DNA of 64,000 bases from Microbacterium azadirachtae (GCF_000956545.1 NZ_JYIT01000084.1:62001-126000), one strand, 5' to 3'; positions 7,904-16,833 are shown, counted from the first letter of the stretch. A program made the numbers and translations. Notes: generated by a model not told the origin, from the sequence alone.

Positions 7904-8932
7904 ATGAAGATCGGCATCTTGACCAGCGGTGGCGACTGCCCCGGCCTGAACGCGGTCATCCGCGGCATCGTGCTCAAAGGCACCGAGGCGTACGACCTCG
8001 AGTTCGTCGGCATCCGCGACGGCTGGCGCGGCGTCGTCGACGGCGACTTCTTCCCCCTCACGCGGCACGAGGTCAAGGGACTCTCCAAGGTCGGCGGCAC
8101 CATCCTCGGCACCAGCCGCACCAACCCGTACGAGGGTCCGCGCGGCGGCGCCGAGAACATCGCCAAGACGTTGTACGGGCACAAGATCGACGGCATCATC
8201 GCGATCGGCGGCGAGGGGACCCTCGCGGCGGCGGACCGCCTGCACAAGGAGGGGATCAACGTCGTCGGGGTTCCCAAGACCATCGACAACGACCTGCGTG
8301 CGACCGACTACTCGTTCGGATTCGACACGGCCGTCAACATCGCCACCGAGGCCATGGACCGTCTGCGCACCACCGGCGACTCGCACCGGCGCTGCATGGT
8401 CGCCGAGGTGATGGGCCGCCACGTCGGCTGGATCGCGCTGCACGCCGGCATGGCGGCCGGGGCGCACGTGATCTGCATCCCCGAGGTGCCGATGTCGCTC
8501 GAGGAGATCGCCGCACTCGTCACCAGCGCGAACGATCGCGGGCGCGCTCCGCTCGTCGTCGTCTCCGAGGGCTTCAAGCTCAAGGACATGGACGAGGCGT
8601 ACAGCGACAAGGGGCTGGACGCGTTCAACCGTCCGCGGCTCGGCGGCATCGGCGATCTGCTCGCCCCGGAGATCGAGCGGCTCACCGGCATCGAGACCCG
8701 GGCGACGATCCTCGGTCACATCCAGCGCGGAGGCGCCCCGTCCGCCTTCGACCGGGTGCTCGCGACGCGACTCGGCATGCACGCCGCCGACGCGGTCGTC
8801 GCCGAGGCATGGGGCCAGATGGTCGCGCTGCACGGCACCGAGATCGTGCGGGTCCCGTTCGCCGACGCCCTCGGCGAGCTCAACACGGTGCCCCGCAACC
8901 GCTACGACGCGGCGGCGACCCTCTTCGGTTGA
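7904..8932 (+). CDS. pfkA: 6-phosphofructokinase
   Basis: This enzyme makes fructose 1,6-bisphosphate in glycolysis. The 342-residue protein has the PFK signatures LTSGGDCPGLNAVIRG, IAIGGEGTLAAADRL, PKTIDNDLRATDYSFGFDTA, MGRHVGWIALHAG and LGHIQRGGAPSAFDR. Gly105 in GGEGT matches ATP-dependent enzymes, whereas Lys125 in PKTIDND is the residue usual in pyrophosphate-dependent ones. This mixed pattern fits the actinobacterial group III family, and I lean to ATP as donor. The ATG at 7904 is chosen because the conserved protein starts exactly there; it has a CCGAGGACG ribosome site. TAGTGT at 7845-7850 is a possible -10. Confidence 0.95.
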   Translation: MKIGILTSGGDCPGLNAVIRGIVLKGTEAYDLEFVGIRDGWRGVVDGDFFPLTRHEVKGLSKVGGTILGTSRTNPYEGPRGGAENIAKTLYGHKIDGIIAIGGEGTLAAADRLHKEGINVVGVPKTIDNDLRATDYSFGFDTAVNIATEAMDRLRTTGDSHRRCMVAEVMGRHVGWIALHAGMAAGAHVICIPEVPMSLEEIAALVTSANDRGRAPLVVVSEGFKLKDMDEAYSDKGLDAFNRPRLGGIGDLLAPEIERLTGIETRATILGHIQRGGAPSAFDRVLATRLGMHAADAVVAEAWGQMVALHGTEIVRVPFADALGELNTVPRNRYDAAATLFG

Positions 8933-8936
8933 ACGC

Positions 8937-8972
8937 CGATCGGCCCCGGTTCTGCTGGGCCGGGGCCGATCG
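8937..8972 (+). terminator. Terminator of pfkA
   Basis: CGATCGGCCCCGG and CCGGGGCCGATCG form a perfect 13-bp stem with a 10-nt loop, just after the stop codon. Confidence 0.8.
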
Positions 8973-9070
8973 ACCGAGAGCAGGCGAACACACGCGGATC
9001 CGCCTGATCCCGGCCGATCCGCCTGATTCCGGCAGGCCGGCGCAGGGGAGGGGGGCGAGGCGTCCGCGCG

Positions 9071-11200
9071 TCAGGCGGCGGCGCCCAGCCGGTCCAGGAT
9101 CCAGGCGAGCTCGAACGCGCGCTCGCGCCAGGAGTTGTACCGTCCGCTGACGCCGCCGTGTCCGGCGACCATCTCGCACTTCAGCAGCACGTCCTCGGCG
9201 CCGGCGTCGCGCAGGCGGGCCACCCACTTCGCGGGCTCGACGTACAGCACCCGGGTGTCGTTGAGCGAGGTGACCGCGAGGATCGACGGATACGCCACCC
9301 CGTCGCGCACGTTCTCGTACGGGGTGTACGACTTCATGTAGGCGTAGACATCCGCGTCGTGCAGCGGATCGCCCCACTCGTCCCACTCGATCACGGTGAG
9401 CGGGAGCGACGGATCCAGGATCGTGGTCAGGGCGTCGACGAAGGGCACGGAGGCGAGGACGCCGCCGAAGAGCTCGGGGGCGAGGTTCACGACCGCGCCC
9501 ATGAGCAGGCCGCCGGCGCTGCCGCCCTCGGCCACCATCCGCGACGGCTCGGTGATGCCGGAGGCGACGAGGTGGCGCGCGGCGGCGACGAAGTCGGTGA
9601 ACGTGTTGGTCTTCTGGCCGAGCTTGCCGTCCTCGTACCACTGCCGGCCCATCTCGCCGCCGCCGCGCACGTGTGCGACGGCGAACACCACGCCGCGGTC
9701 GAGCTCGCTCAGGCGCATGACGGAGAAGCCAGGATCGATCGAGTGCTCGTACGAGCCGTATCCGTACAGGTGCACGGGCCGGAGAGCGGAACCGGGCTCT
9801 CCGAAGGAGCGCTTCCACACCAGCGAGATCGGCACGCGCGTGCCGTCGTCGGCCACGGCCCAGTCGCGCCGCTGACCGTAGGTGGCCGGGTCGTAGCCCC
9901 CGAGCACGGCCTGACGCTTGCGCAGGTGCAGGGTGCGGGTCGCCAGCTCCAGGTCGTACACAGTGGAGGGGGTCACGAACGAGCCGTAGCCGAGGCGCAG
10001 GAAGGGGGAGGACCACTCCGGATTGCCCCCGAAGCCGGCGGAGAACAGCGGCTCGTCGAAGCCGAGCTCGTCGAGCGCTCCGGTGGCGGCATCCATCAGC
10101 GCGATGCGCTCCAGGCCCTCGAAGCGGTAGGCGACCACGGTGACGTCCTGGAACGCGTCGACGTCGAGCAGGCGGCGCCCCGGCGTGTGCGGCAGCACCA
10201 CGCGCGGTCCGCCCTGGGGGTCGGCCGCGGATACGGCGACGAGCTCGAAGTCGAGCGCCCCGTCGTTGTGGAGGATCAGCAGCTCGTCGCGGCCGTCGAC
10301 CACGGCGTGCTCCACGGAGTACTCCACGCCCTCCCTCCGCGGCCAGACGACTCGCGGCGGCGCGGTCAGGTCGTCGAGGTCGACGAGCAGCTCCTCGCTC
10401 GTGATCGAGGATCCGACCCCGATCACGAGGTACTTCCGGCTGCGGGTGATCCCCGCGCCGAGCCAGAATCGCTCGTCCGGCTCGTGGAACAGCTGCACGT
10501 CCGCCGACACCGGCGTGCCGATCCGGTGCAGCCAGAGGGTGTCCGGGCGCCAGGAGTCGTCGACCGTCGTGTAGATCACGGCCGTGCCGTCCGGGGTGAA
10601 GAACGCTCCGGACGTGCCGGGGATCTCGTCCGGGAGCGTCCGGCCGGTGGCGAGGTCGCGCACGTGCACGGTGTAGCGCTCGTCGCCCTCGAAGTCCGTC
10701 GACCACAGCAGCCGGGTGGCGTCGTCCGAGACGTCGAAGGCGCCCATCGCGAAGAACTCGTGCCCCTCCGCCTCGGCGTTGCCGTCGAGCAGGATCTGTT
10801 CTCCCTGCACGGGGACGGCGGGATCCAGGACCGGAGGCGTCCAGTCGTCGGGGGAGGAGACGGCGGCGCGGCACTGGAGGCCGTACTGCTGTCCTTCGGC
10901 GGTGCGCCCGTAGTACCACCAGTCGCCGCGACGCGTGGGCACCGAGAGGTCGGATTCCTGGACGCGCCCCTTGATCTCCTGGAACAGCGCCTCGCGCAGC
11001 GGCTCGAGGTGCGCCAGGCGCGCGTCCGTGTAGGCGTTCTCTGCCTCGAGGTGAGCGATCACCTCGGGGTCCTCCTTCGCGCGCAGCCAGTCGTAAGGAT
11101 CGTCGAACACGTCGCCGTGGTGGGTCCGCAGGAGCGAACGCCGCGCGGCGCGCGGAGGGACGAGCGAAGAGGGGGAGGGTGAAGCGGAGACGGAGGTCAC
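9071..11200 (-). CDS. ptrB: Oligopeptidase B (S9A-family serine peptidase)
   Basis: A cytoplasmic prolyl-oligopeptidase-family enzyme that cleaves short peptides after basic residues. It has about 709 residues, usual for the family. The N-terminal part is the beta-propeller, starting with HGDVFDDPYDWLRAKEDPEV. The catalytic triad is visible: Ser561 in EGGSAGGLLMG, Asp648 in SLNDTRVLY and His681 in AGHGGVSGR. The acidic cluster expected for basic-residue specificity lies around the FRH/GGGEMG region. The GTG at 11200 is preferred over the ATG at 11203 because the TAGCGT -10 then falls at the six-base spacing seen at many other genes here; an ATG start is the alternative. Confidence 0.92.
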   Translation of the reverse strand: MTSVSASPSPSSLVPPRAARRSLLRTHHGDVFDDPYDWLRAKEDPEVIAHLEAENAYTDARLAHLEPLREALFQEIKGRVQESDLSVPTRRGDWWYYGRTAEGQQYGLQCRAAVSSPDDWTPPVLDPAVPVQGEQILLDGNAEAEGHEFFAMGAFDVSDDATRLLWSTDFEGDERYTVHVRDLATGRTLPDEIPGTSGAFFTPDGTAVIYTTVDDSWRPDTLWLHRIGTPVSADVQLFHEPDERFWLGAGITRSRKYLVIGVGSSITSEELLVDLDDLTAPPRVVWPRREGVEYSVEHAVVDGRDELLILHNDGALDFELVAVSAADPQGGPRVVLPHTPGRRLLDVDAFQDVTVVAYRFEGLERIALMDAATGALDELGFDEPLFSAGFGGNPEWSSPFLRLGYGSFVTPSTVYDLELATRTLHLRKRQAVLGGYDPATYGQRRDWAVADDGTRVPISLVWKRSFGEPGSALRPVHLYGYGSYEHSIDPGFSVMRLSELDRGVVFAVAHVRGGGEMGRQWYEDGKLGQKTNTFTDFVAAARHLVASGITEPSRMVAEGGSAGGLLMGAVVNLAPELFGGVLASVPFVDALTTILDPSLPLTVIEWDEWGDPLHDADVYAYMKSYTPYENVRDGVAYPSILAVTSLNDTRVLYVEPAKWVARLRDAGAEDVLLKCEMVAGHGGVSGRYNSWRERAFELAWILDRLGAAA

Positions 11201-11327
11201 CATCCCACGCTAGCCGAGTTGACCGGTCTGGGCCGGGATGGGAGGATGCAGAGCGGTCCGTTAACGGATGCTGTACTCCCGGTGAACTCTTCGTTCGTCA
11301 CGTCCCTCCACTTCCCGAAAGCGAACG

Positions 11328-12566
11328 GTGGAAACCGCAGCCCTCATCGTCGTGCTGGTGATCCTGCTGGCACTCTTCTTCGACTTCACCAACGGGTTCC
11401 ACGACACGGCCAACGCCATGGCGACCCCGATCGCGACCGGCGCCCTCAAGCCGCGCACGGCCGTCATGCTGGCGGCGGGTCTGAACCTCGTCGGCGCGTT
11501 CCTGTCGACCGAGGTCTCCAAGACCATCTCCGGCGGGATCGTGCGGGAGGACCAGATCCACGGGGATCTCTTCCCGGCGCTGATCTTCGCGGGCCTCATC
11601 GGCGCGATCACCTGGAACATGCTCACCTGGCTGCTGGGACTCCCGTCCAGCTCGTCCCACGCGCTGTTCGGCGGCCTGATCGGCGCCACGCTCGTCGGGA
11701 TCGGCATGAACGGCATCGACTTCGGCGCGGTGCTGTCCAAGGTGGTGCTGCCGGCACTGATCGCACCGGTGACGGCGGGCCTCATCGCGTTCCTCGCCAC
11801 GAAGCTCGCGTATCTGATCACGCGCCGGTACGACGGCAAGCCCGACGGCCGCAGCGGATTCCGCTGGGGTCAGATCTTCACGTCGTCGCTGGTGGCCCTC
11901 GCGCACGGCACGAACGACGCGCAGAAGACCATGGGCGTCATCACGCTCGCCCTCATCACGGTCGGCTGGCAGTCCGGCGCCCACCACGAGCCGCAGCTGT
12001 GGGTCATCATCGCCTGCGCCTGCACGATCGCCCTCGGCACGTATCTCGGCGGCTGGCGCATCATCCGCACCCTCGGCAAGGGCCTCACCGACGTCAAGCC
12101 CGCACAGGGCTTCGCCGCGGAGACGTCCACGGCCGCCACGATCCTCGCCTCCAGCGCGCTCGGCTTCGCGCTCTCGACCACGCAGGTCGCCTCCGGGTCC
12201 GTGATCGGATCCGGCCTCGGCCGTCGCGGATCCGCCGTGCGCTGGCGTACGGCAGGTCGCATCGCGATCGGATGGGTGCTCACGCTTCCGGCGGCCGCCG
12301 CCGTCGGCGCGCTCGCCGCGCTCATCGTGGTGATCGGGGGCGGCTGGGGCGTGCTCATCGACGCGATCCTGGCGCTCGCCGTGATCATCGGCCTGTTCCT
12401 GCGTTCGCGCCGCAACGCCGTCACGGCCAACAACGCCTTCAGCGAGGTCGCCGACTCCGCGCGCGCGGTCGAGGTGCCGGAGGAGCCGCCGCTCACGCCG
12501 CGTCAGGCGCGGGCGCAGCGGGCGCGCGAACGGGCGAAGGCTCGCGAGAAGGGGGCGGGACGATGA
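11328..12566 (+). CDS. pitA: Inorganic phosphate transporter, PiT family
   Basis: A 412-residue membrane carrier for low-affinity uptake of metal-phosphate complexes. It has the two inverted PiT signatures: LFFDFTNGFHDTANAMA near the N-terminus and ALAHGTNDAQKTMGVI in the second half. About ten hydrophobic spans surround an Arg-rich loop near residue 300. A hydrophilic Arg/Ala tail follows the last span. GTG at 11328 is the best start: it precedes the first span directly. The next gene overlaps by four bases. Upstream there is a 12-bp palindrome, TCCGTTAACGGA (11257-11268), with no assigned role. Confidence 0.93.
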   Translation: METAALIVVLVILLALFFDFTNGFHDTANAMATPIATGALKPRTAVMLAAGLNLVGAFLSTEVSKTISGGIVREDQIHGDLFPALIFAGLIGAITWNMLTWLLGLPSSSSHALFGGLIGATLVGIGMNGIDFGAVLSKVVLPALIAPVTAGLIAFLATKLAYLITRRYDGKPDGRSGFRWGQIFTSSLVALAHGTNDAQKTMGVITLALITVGWQSGAHHEPQLWVIIACACTIALGTYLGGWRIIRTLGKGLTDVKPAQGFAAETSTAATILASSALGFALSTTQVASGSVIGSGLGRRGSAVRWRTAGRIAIGWVLTLPAAAAVGALAALIVVIGGGWGVLIDAILALAVIIGLFLRSRRNAVTANNAFSEVADSARAVEVPEEPPLTPRQARAQRARERAKAREKGAGR

Positions 12567-12895
12567 CCGTGGCGATCCACTGGGAGGCGTTCTTCCAGGT
12601 GCTCGGGGCCGCTCTCGTCGGCACTCTGCTCGTGGTCGGGTTCTACGCCCTGGGCCTGCGCATGCTCGTGCGCGCCGGCCGCGTGCCCGTCGTCACCCCG
12701 GCCGAGTTCACCGATGCGATCACGGTGATCAGCGACAAGGAGGCCAAGCGCGCCGCGAAGGCCGCCGCGAAGGCCGCCCGCAAGAGCCCGCTCAGCGAGG
12801 CGCAGAAGTCGCTCGCGCTCGTCGCCGCGTACGCGTGCTTCGCCGTCTGCACGGCCGCGGTGGCCGCGGGGATCCTGCTCATCGTCGTGAAGTAG
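12563..12895 (+). CDS. Small membrane protein coupled to the phosphate transporter
   Basis: A 110-residue protein starting in an ATGA overlap with pitA. It has one span near the N-terminus (VLGAALVGTLLVVGFYALGLRML) and one at the C-terminus (LALVAAYACFAVCTAAVAAGILLIV). Between them lies a Lys/Ala-rich charged helix (DKEAKRAAKAAAKAARKS). Small two-span proteins of this kind follow pit genes in actinobacteria, and the coupling suggests an accessory role in the carrier complex. That role is inferred from position only. Confidence 0.8.
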   Translation: MTVAIHWEAFFQVLGAALVGTLLVVGFYALGLRMLVRAGRVPVVTPAEFTDAITVISDKEAKRAAKAAAKAARKSPLSEAQKSLALVAAYACFAVCTAAVAAGILLIVVK

Positions 12896-12927
12896 CACGG
12901 GCCCGCCGAGGAGCCGAGGAGCCGCCT

Positions 12928-12959
12928 CGGGCGCTCCACGCCGGCGTCCGGAGCGCCCG
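12928..12959 (+). terminator. Terminator after the phosphate transport pair
   Basis: CGGGCGCTCC and GGAGCGCCCG form a perfect 10-bp stem. TAGCCT, the -10 of the next gene, begins two bases after it. Confidence 0.65.
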
Positions 12960-12972
12960 CTAGCCTGGGGGC

Positions 12973-13875
12973 ATGACAGTGCAGTTCGGCCGTTATGCGC
13001 CGCCCACGCACACCCTCGTGCATCTGAGCGATCCGCATCTCCTCGCGGGAGGCGCAGCTCTCGGCGGGCGCTTCGACGTCGATCGCACGCTGGCGCGCAC
13101 GCTCGCCGCGATCGAGAACGCGGTCGAACGGCCGGATGCGATCGTGGTCACCGGCGATCTCGCCGACCTCGGCGAGCCCGACGCGTACCGGCGGCTCCGC
13201 GCCGCCGTCGCTCCCGTCTCGGAGCGCCTCGGCGCTCCGGTCATCTGGGTCGCGGGCAACCACGACGAGCGCGCCGTGCTGCGCGAGCACCTTCTCGATG
13301 CTCCGCCCACGGAGGACCCGGTGACCGGGGTGTGGGATCTCCGGGGCCTGCGCGTGATCGCGCTCGACTCGACCGTCCCCGGCTGGCATCACGGCGACGT
13401 GGACGCCGAGCAGCGCGCCTGGCTCGCCGAGCAGCTGAGCGAGCCCGCCCCGCACGGCACCCTCCTCGCGATGCACCACCCGCCCGTGCCCAGCCACATC
13501 CCCTTCTTCGACATCCTGGAGCTGCGTCATCAGGACGAGCTCGCCGAGATCCTGCGCGGATCCGACGTGCGCGGGATCCTCGCCGGACACCTGCACTATT
13601 CGCTGCACGCGACGTTCGCGGGCATCCCGGTGAGCGTCGCGAGCGCCACCTGCTACACGATGGACGTGGCGAGCCCGGGCGACCAGGTGAACGGCATGGA
13701 CGCCGCGCAGTCGTTCCAGCTCGTCCACGTGCGGCCGGAGACGATCGCGCACACGGTGGTCCCTGTGGTCGAGGCGATTCCGGTGGACACCTTCAGCCCG
13801 GAATGGGTCGCGAGGATGGAGCGGCTGACACCCGAGGAGCGCCTGGAGGCGTTCTCGCGCAAGCCGGGGCGGTGA
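12973..13875 (+). CDS. Metallophosphoesterase (CpdA-like phosphodiesterase)
   Basis: A 300-residue calcineurin-like enzyme with the metal-binding blocks in order: LVHLSDPHLL (DxH), VVTGDLADLGE (GD), WVAGNHDER (GNHD), LLAMHHPPVP and ILAGHLHYS (GHxH). The overall length and spacing match class III cyclic-nucleotide phosphodiesterases of the CpdA/Rv0805 type, so cAMP or another phosphodiester is the likely substrate, but family members are promiscuous. TAGCCT at 12961-12966 lies six bases before the ATG, predicting a leaderless mRNA. No cyclase gene is in the window. Confidence 0.88.
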   Translation: MTVQFGRYAPPTHTLVHLSDPHLLAGGAALGGRFDVDRTLARTLAAIENAVERPDAIVVTGDLADLGEPDAYRRLRAAVAPVSERLGAPVIWVAGNHDERAVLREHLLDAPPTEDPVTGVWDLRGLRVIALDSTVPGWHHGDVDAEQRAWLAEQLSEPAPHGTLLAMHHPPVPSHIPFFDILELRHQDELAEILRGSDVRGILAGHLHYSLHATFAGIPVSVASATCYTMDVASPGDQVNGMDAAQSFQLVHVRPETIAHTVVPVVEAIPVDTFSPEWVARMERLTPEERLEAFSRKPGR

Positions 13876-13886
13876 TCTCGGGCGGC

Positions 13887-13892
13887 TAGGAT
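13887..13892 (+). promoter_or_regulatory. aspA -10 element
   Basis: TAGGAT about 47 bases before the aspA start, giving a leader of about 40 nt that carries a CACGAGGA ribosome site. Confidence 0.45.
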
Positions 13893-13939
13893 GGACGCAT
13901 CCCCCTTCCCTGTTCGCCATCACCCACGAGGATGTGTCC

Positions 13940-15409
13940 ATGGCCGCCGTTGCGCCTGCCACCCGCACCACACGAACCGAAACCGACTCCCTGGGAAGCA
14001 AGGAGATCCCTGCGGACGCGTATTGGGGGATCCATACGCTCCGCGCCGCCGAGAACTTCCCGATCACGAAGCGACCGATCTCGGTCTACCCCGAGCTGAT
14101 CGAGGCGCTCGCGATGGTCAAGCAGGCCAGCGCCCGGGCGAACAAGGAGATCGGCGCCCTCGACGCCGAGCGCGCCGACCTCATCGACGCCGCGGCGCAG
14201 AAGGTGATCAACGGCGAGTTCCACGACCAGTTCATCGTCGGCGTCATCCAGGGCGGCGCCGGCACGTCCACCAACATGAACGCGAACGAGGTCATCACCA
14301 ACATCGCGCTCGAGCTGGCCGGCCGCGAGAAGGGCGACTACGCGTTCCTCTCGCCGATCGACCACACCAACCGCAGCCAGTCCACGAACGACGTGTACCC
14401 GACGGCCGTCAAGATCGGCCTCTCGCTGAACCTGCGCTCGCTGCTGGACGAGCTCGACCTGCTGCGCGTGTCGTTCCTCAACAAGGCGCGCGAGTTCCAC
14501 GACGTTCTGAAGGTCGGCCGCACGCAGCTGCAGGACGCCGTGCCGATGACCCTCGGCCAGGAGTTCCACGGCTTCGCGTCGACGCTCGGCTACGACCACA
14601 CGCGTCTGACCGAGAACGCCTGGCTCATGTACGAGATCAACATGGGCGCGACGGCGATCGGCACCGGCATCACCACGCACCCGAACTACGCGCCCGCCGT
14701 GCTGAAGCACCTGCGCGAGATCTCGGGTCTGGACCTCGCCACGGCCAGCGACCTCGTCGAGGCGACCAGCGACACCGGGTCCTTCATGTCGTTCTCGTCG
14801 TCGCTCAAGCGCAACGCGATGAAGCTGTCCAAGATCTGCAACGACCTGCGACTGCTCTCCTCCGGCCCCCAGGCGGGCCTCGGCGAGATCAACCTGCCCG
14901 CGATGCAGGCGGGGTCCAGCATCATGCCGGGCAAGGTCAACCCCGTCATCCCGGAGGTCGTGAACCAGGTGGCCTTCGCCGTCGCCGGATCCGACATGAC
15001 GGTGACGATGGCGGCCGAGGCCGGTCAGCTGCAGCTGAACGCGTTCGAGCCCGTGATCGCCCACTCGATCTTCCAGTCGATCACCTGGATGCGCCAGGCG
15101 ATGTGGACCCTGCGGGTGAACTGCGTCGACGGCATCACCGCCAACCGCGACCGTCTGGGTGCGATGGTGGGCTCCTCGGTGGGCGTCATCACCGCGCTGA
15201 CCCCGTTCATCGGCTACGCGGCCTCCGCGGCGCTCGCCAAGACGGCCCTGCTGACCAACCGCAACGTCGCCGACCTCGTCGTCGAGGCGGGGCTGATGTC
15301 GCGCGAAGAGGTCACCAAGCAGCTGTCGCCCGCGCGCCTGTCCGGTCTGGAGACGATCACCGCGGCGATCCCGGTGATCCCGTCGAAGGACGTCGACGCC
15401 GGGGCCTGA
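13940..15409 (+). CDS. aspA: Aspartate ammonia-lyase (aspartase)
   Basis: Aspartase interconverts L-aspartate with fumarate and ammonia. The 489-residue protein starts with the family block DSLGSKEIPADAYWGIHTLRA. It carries the superfamily signature GSSIMPGKVNP, which holds the catalytic serine loop, and the substrate-binding blocks STNDVYPT and GRTQLQDAVPMTLGQEF. These favour aspartase over class II fumarase. The ATG at 13940 is preferred to the GTG at 13934 because of its distance from ACGAGGA. The fumarate product links it logically to the dicarboxylate symporter at 44 kb, though nothing in the DNA shows joint control. Confidence 0.93.
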   Translation: MAAVAPATRTTRTETDSLGSKEIPADAYWGIHTLRAAENFPITKRPISVYPELIEALAMVKQASARANKEIGALDAERADLIDAAAQKVINGEFHDQFIVGVIQGGAGTSTNMNANEVITNIALELAGREKGDYAFLSPIDHTNRSQSTNDVYPTAVKIGLSLNLRSLLDELDLLRVSFLNKAREFHDVLKVGRTQLQDAVPMTLGQEFHGFASTLGYDHTRLTENAWLMYEINMGATAIGTGITTHPNYAPAVLKHLREISGLDLATASDLVEATSDTGSFMSFSSSLKRNAMKLSKICNDLRLLSSGPQAGLGEINLPAMQAGSSIMPGKVNPVIPEVVNQVAFAVAGSDMTVTMAAEAGQLQLNAFEPVIAHSIFQSITWMRQAMWTLRVNCVDGITANRDRLGAMVGSSVGVITALTPFIGYAASAALAKTALLTNRNVADLVVEAGLMSREEVTKQLSPARLSGLETITAAIPVIPSKDVDAGA

Positions 15410-15423
15410 CCCGACGCACCGCA

Positions 15424-15461
15424 CGAACGGTCCGCCACGCGCTGCAGTGGCGGGCCGTTCG
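15424..15461 (+). terminator. Terminator of aspA
   Basis: CGAACGGTCCGCCAC pairs with GTGGCGGGCCGTTCG through 15 pairs including one T-G wobble, with an 8-nt loop. Confidence 0.8.
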
Positions 15462-15473
15462 GCATTCCTGCTC

Positions 15474-15502
15474 TTGCATTCCCGGGATCTATGCGCTTAG
15501 AT
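15474..15502 (+). promoter_or_regulatory. Possible promoter of the sugar-transport operon
   Basis: TTGCAT (15474-15479) and TTAGAT (15497-15502) are 17 bases apart and could be weak -35/-10 elements. The second hexamer lies inside the first palindromic operator, which would make repression by occlusion simple. Both match the consensus poorly. Confidence 0.35.
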
Positions 15503-15503
15503 C
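15487..15503. promoter_or_regulatory. LacI-type operator O1
   Basis: ATCTATGCGCTTAGATC. The 16-bp core is an imperfect palindrome (one mismatched pair) around a central GCGC, which is the form of LacI-family operators. An identical copy follows 31 bases later. The likely ligand is the LacI regulator encoded at the end of this locus. Confidence 0.75.
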
Positions 15504-15517
15504 GACGAAGAGCGAGA

Positions 15518-15534
15518 ATCTATGCGCTTAGATC
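15518..15534. promoter_or_regulatory. LacI-type operator O2
   Basis: An exact copy of O1, ATCTATGCGCTTAGATC, 29 bases before the start of the binding-protein gene. The 31-bp repeat distance is close to three helical turns, so two dimers would bind on the same face of the DNA. Confidence 0.75.
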
Positions 15535-15563
15535 CAGTCGATGGACGCTTCAAGGAGGAAGAC

Positions 15564-16832
15564 GTGAAAAGCAGGACAGCTCTGGCCGGGATCGCGGCTC
15601 TCGCAGCGATCGGCCTCGCGCTCACGGGGTGCGGCCGCGCGGACGGCGGGTCGTCCGCCCCCAGCGCCACGGCGGTGCAGCTCGACGACGCGCCGGCCAA
15701 GGGAACCATCACGATGTGGGCCATGGGAGCCGAGGGGGAGGCCCTGCCCGACTTCGTCAAGACCTTCGAGAAGGCGAACCCGGGCGTCACCGTCACGGTG
15801 ACCGCGATCCCCTGGGATGCCGCGCACAACAAGATCCAGACCGCCATCGCGGGCGGCAACACCCCGGACATCGCGATGATGGGCACCACCTGGATGGCCG
15901 ATTTCGGGGACTCCTTCGGCACCGTGCCCGCCGGGATCGACACGTCGGGATTCTTCGACGCGGCGGTGAGCTCCACCAAGGTCGGCGACCGGGCCGCGGG
16001 CATCCCCTGGTACGTCGACACCCGCGTGCTGTACTACCGCACCGACATCGCCGCGAAGTCCGGCTGGACCAAGGCTCCGGCCTCCTGGGAGGAGCTGCAG
16101 AAGATGGCGGCGGACATGCAGTCCCAGGGCGGGGCGAAGTGGGGGATCCGCATGCCCGCCGGAAACGACTCCTTCCAGGGCGCGCTGTGGATGCCGTGGT
16201 CGGCCGGTGCCGAGGTGACCGACGGCAAGAAGTGGACGCTCGACACCCCCGAGATGACCAAGGGGATCGAGTACTACAAGAGCTTCTTCGACAAGAAGCT
16301 CGCGGACCCGAACGCCGACACCTCCGCAGGGGCGGTCGAGTCCGAGTTCGTCGCCGGCACGACGCCGATGGTGGTGGAGGGGCCGTTCCTCCGGGGCCAG
16401 CTGGCCTCGGTCGGCGGTGCGGACTTCGCGAGCAAGTACGCCACGGCCGTGCTCCCGGCGGACAAGTCCTCGGTGTCGTTCAGCGGCGGTGCGAACCTCG
16501 TGGTCTTCAACGGCAGCAAGAACGCCTCCTCGGCGTGGAAGCTCGCGCGCTGGCTGGCGGATCCGAAGGTGCAGGCCGATTTCTACGCCGCGACCGGCGA
16601 TCTGCCCGCGGCGAAGGCCGCGTGGCAGGAGAAGTCCGTCTCCTCCGACGCGAGCCTGTCGACCTTCGGCACCCAGCTGGAGACGGCGAAGGCTCCGCCC
16701 GTGACGACCTCCTGGGTGCAGGTGGCGGCCAAGGGCGACCAGGCGCTCGAATCGATCCGCCGCGGCGGGACCTCGGTCGCCGACGCGCTCAAGAAGCTGC
16801 AGTCCGACGCCGACACGATCGGGCTGAAGTGA
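15564..16832 (+). CDS. Sugar ABC transporter substrate-binding lipoprotein
   Basis: A 422-residue extracellular solute-binding protein of family 1 (CUT1 type). It begins with a lipoprotein signal (VKSRTALAGIAALAAIGLALTGC). The mature part shows ITMWAMGAEGEALPDFVKTF, the usual first strand and helix, and later blocks GIPWYVDTRVLYYRTD and GGANLVVFNGSKN. The GTG at 15564 is chosen because AAGGAGGA lies five bases upstream and the signal peptide starts there. It is the first gene of an operon with two permeases and a GH3 glycosidase. The substrate is probably a beta-linked oligosaccharide or glycoside, judged only from the glycosidase. Confidence 0.92.
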   Translation: MKSRTALAGIAALAAIGLALTGCGRADGGSSAPSATAVQLDDAPAKGTITMWAMGAEGEALPDFVKTFEKANPGVTVTVTAIPWDAAHNKIQTAIAGGNTPDIAMMGTTWMADFGDSFGTVPAGIDTSGFFDAAVSSTKVGDRAAGIPWYVDTRVLYYRTDIAAKSGWTKAPASWEELQKMAADMQSQGGAKWGIRMPAGNDSFQGALWMPWSAGAEVTDGKKWTLDTPEMTKGIEYYKSFFDKKLADPNADTSAGAVESEFVAGTTPMVVEGPFLRGQLASVGGADFASKYATAVLPADKSSVSFSGGANLVVFNGSKNASSAWKLARWLADPKVQADFYAATGDLPAAKAAWQEKSVSSDASLSTFGTQLETAKAPPVTTSWVQVAAKGDQALESIRRGGTSVADALKKLQSDADTIGLK

Positions 16833-16833
16833 G

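Noticed and set aside
9158..11182. A 674-codon plus-strand frame opposite oligopeptidase B
   Set aside because: The catalytic triad and full family length are on the minus strand.
11257..11310. Possible PhoP box and the palindrome TCCGTTAACGGA before the phosphate transporter
   Set aside because: Only one GTTCACC-like unit is seen without the expected direct repeat, and 12-bp palindromes occur by chance in 64 kb.
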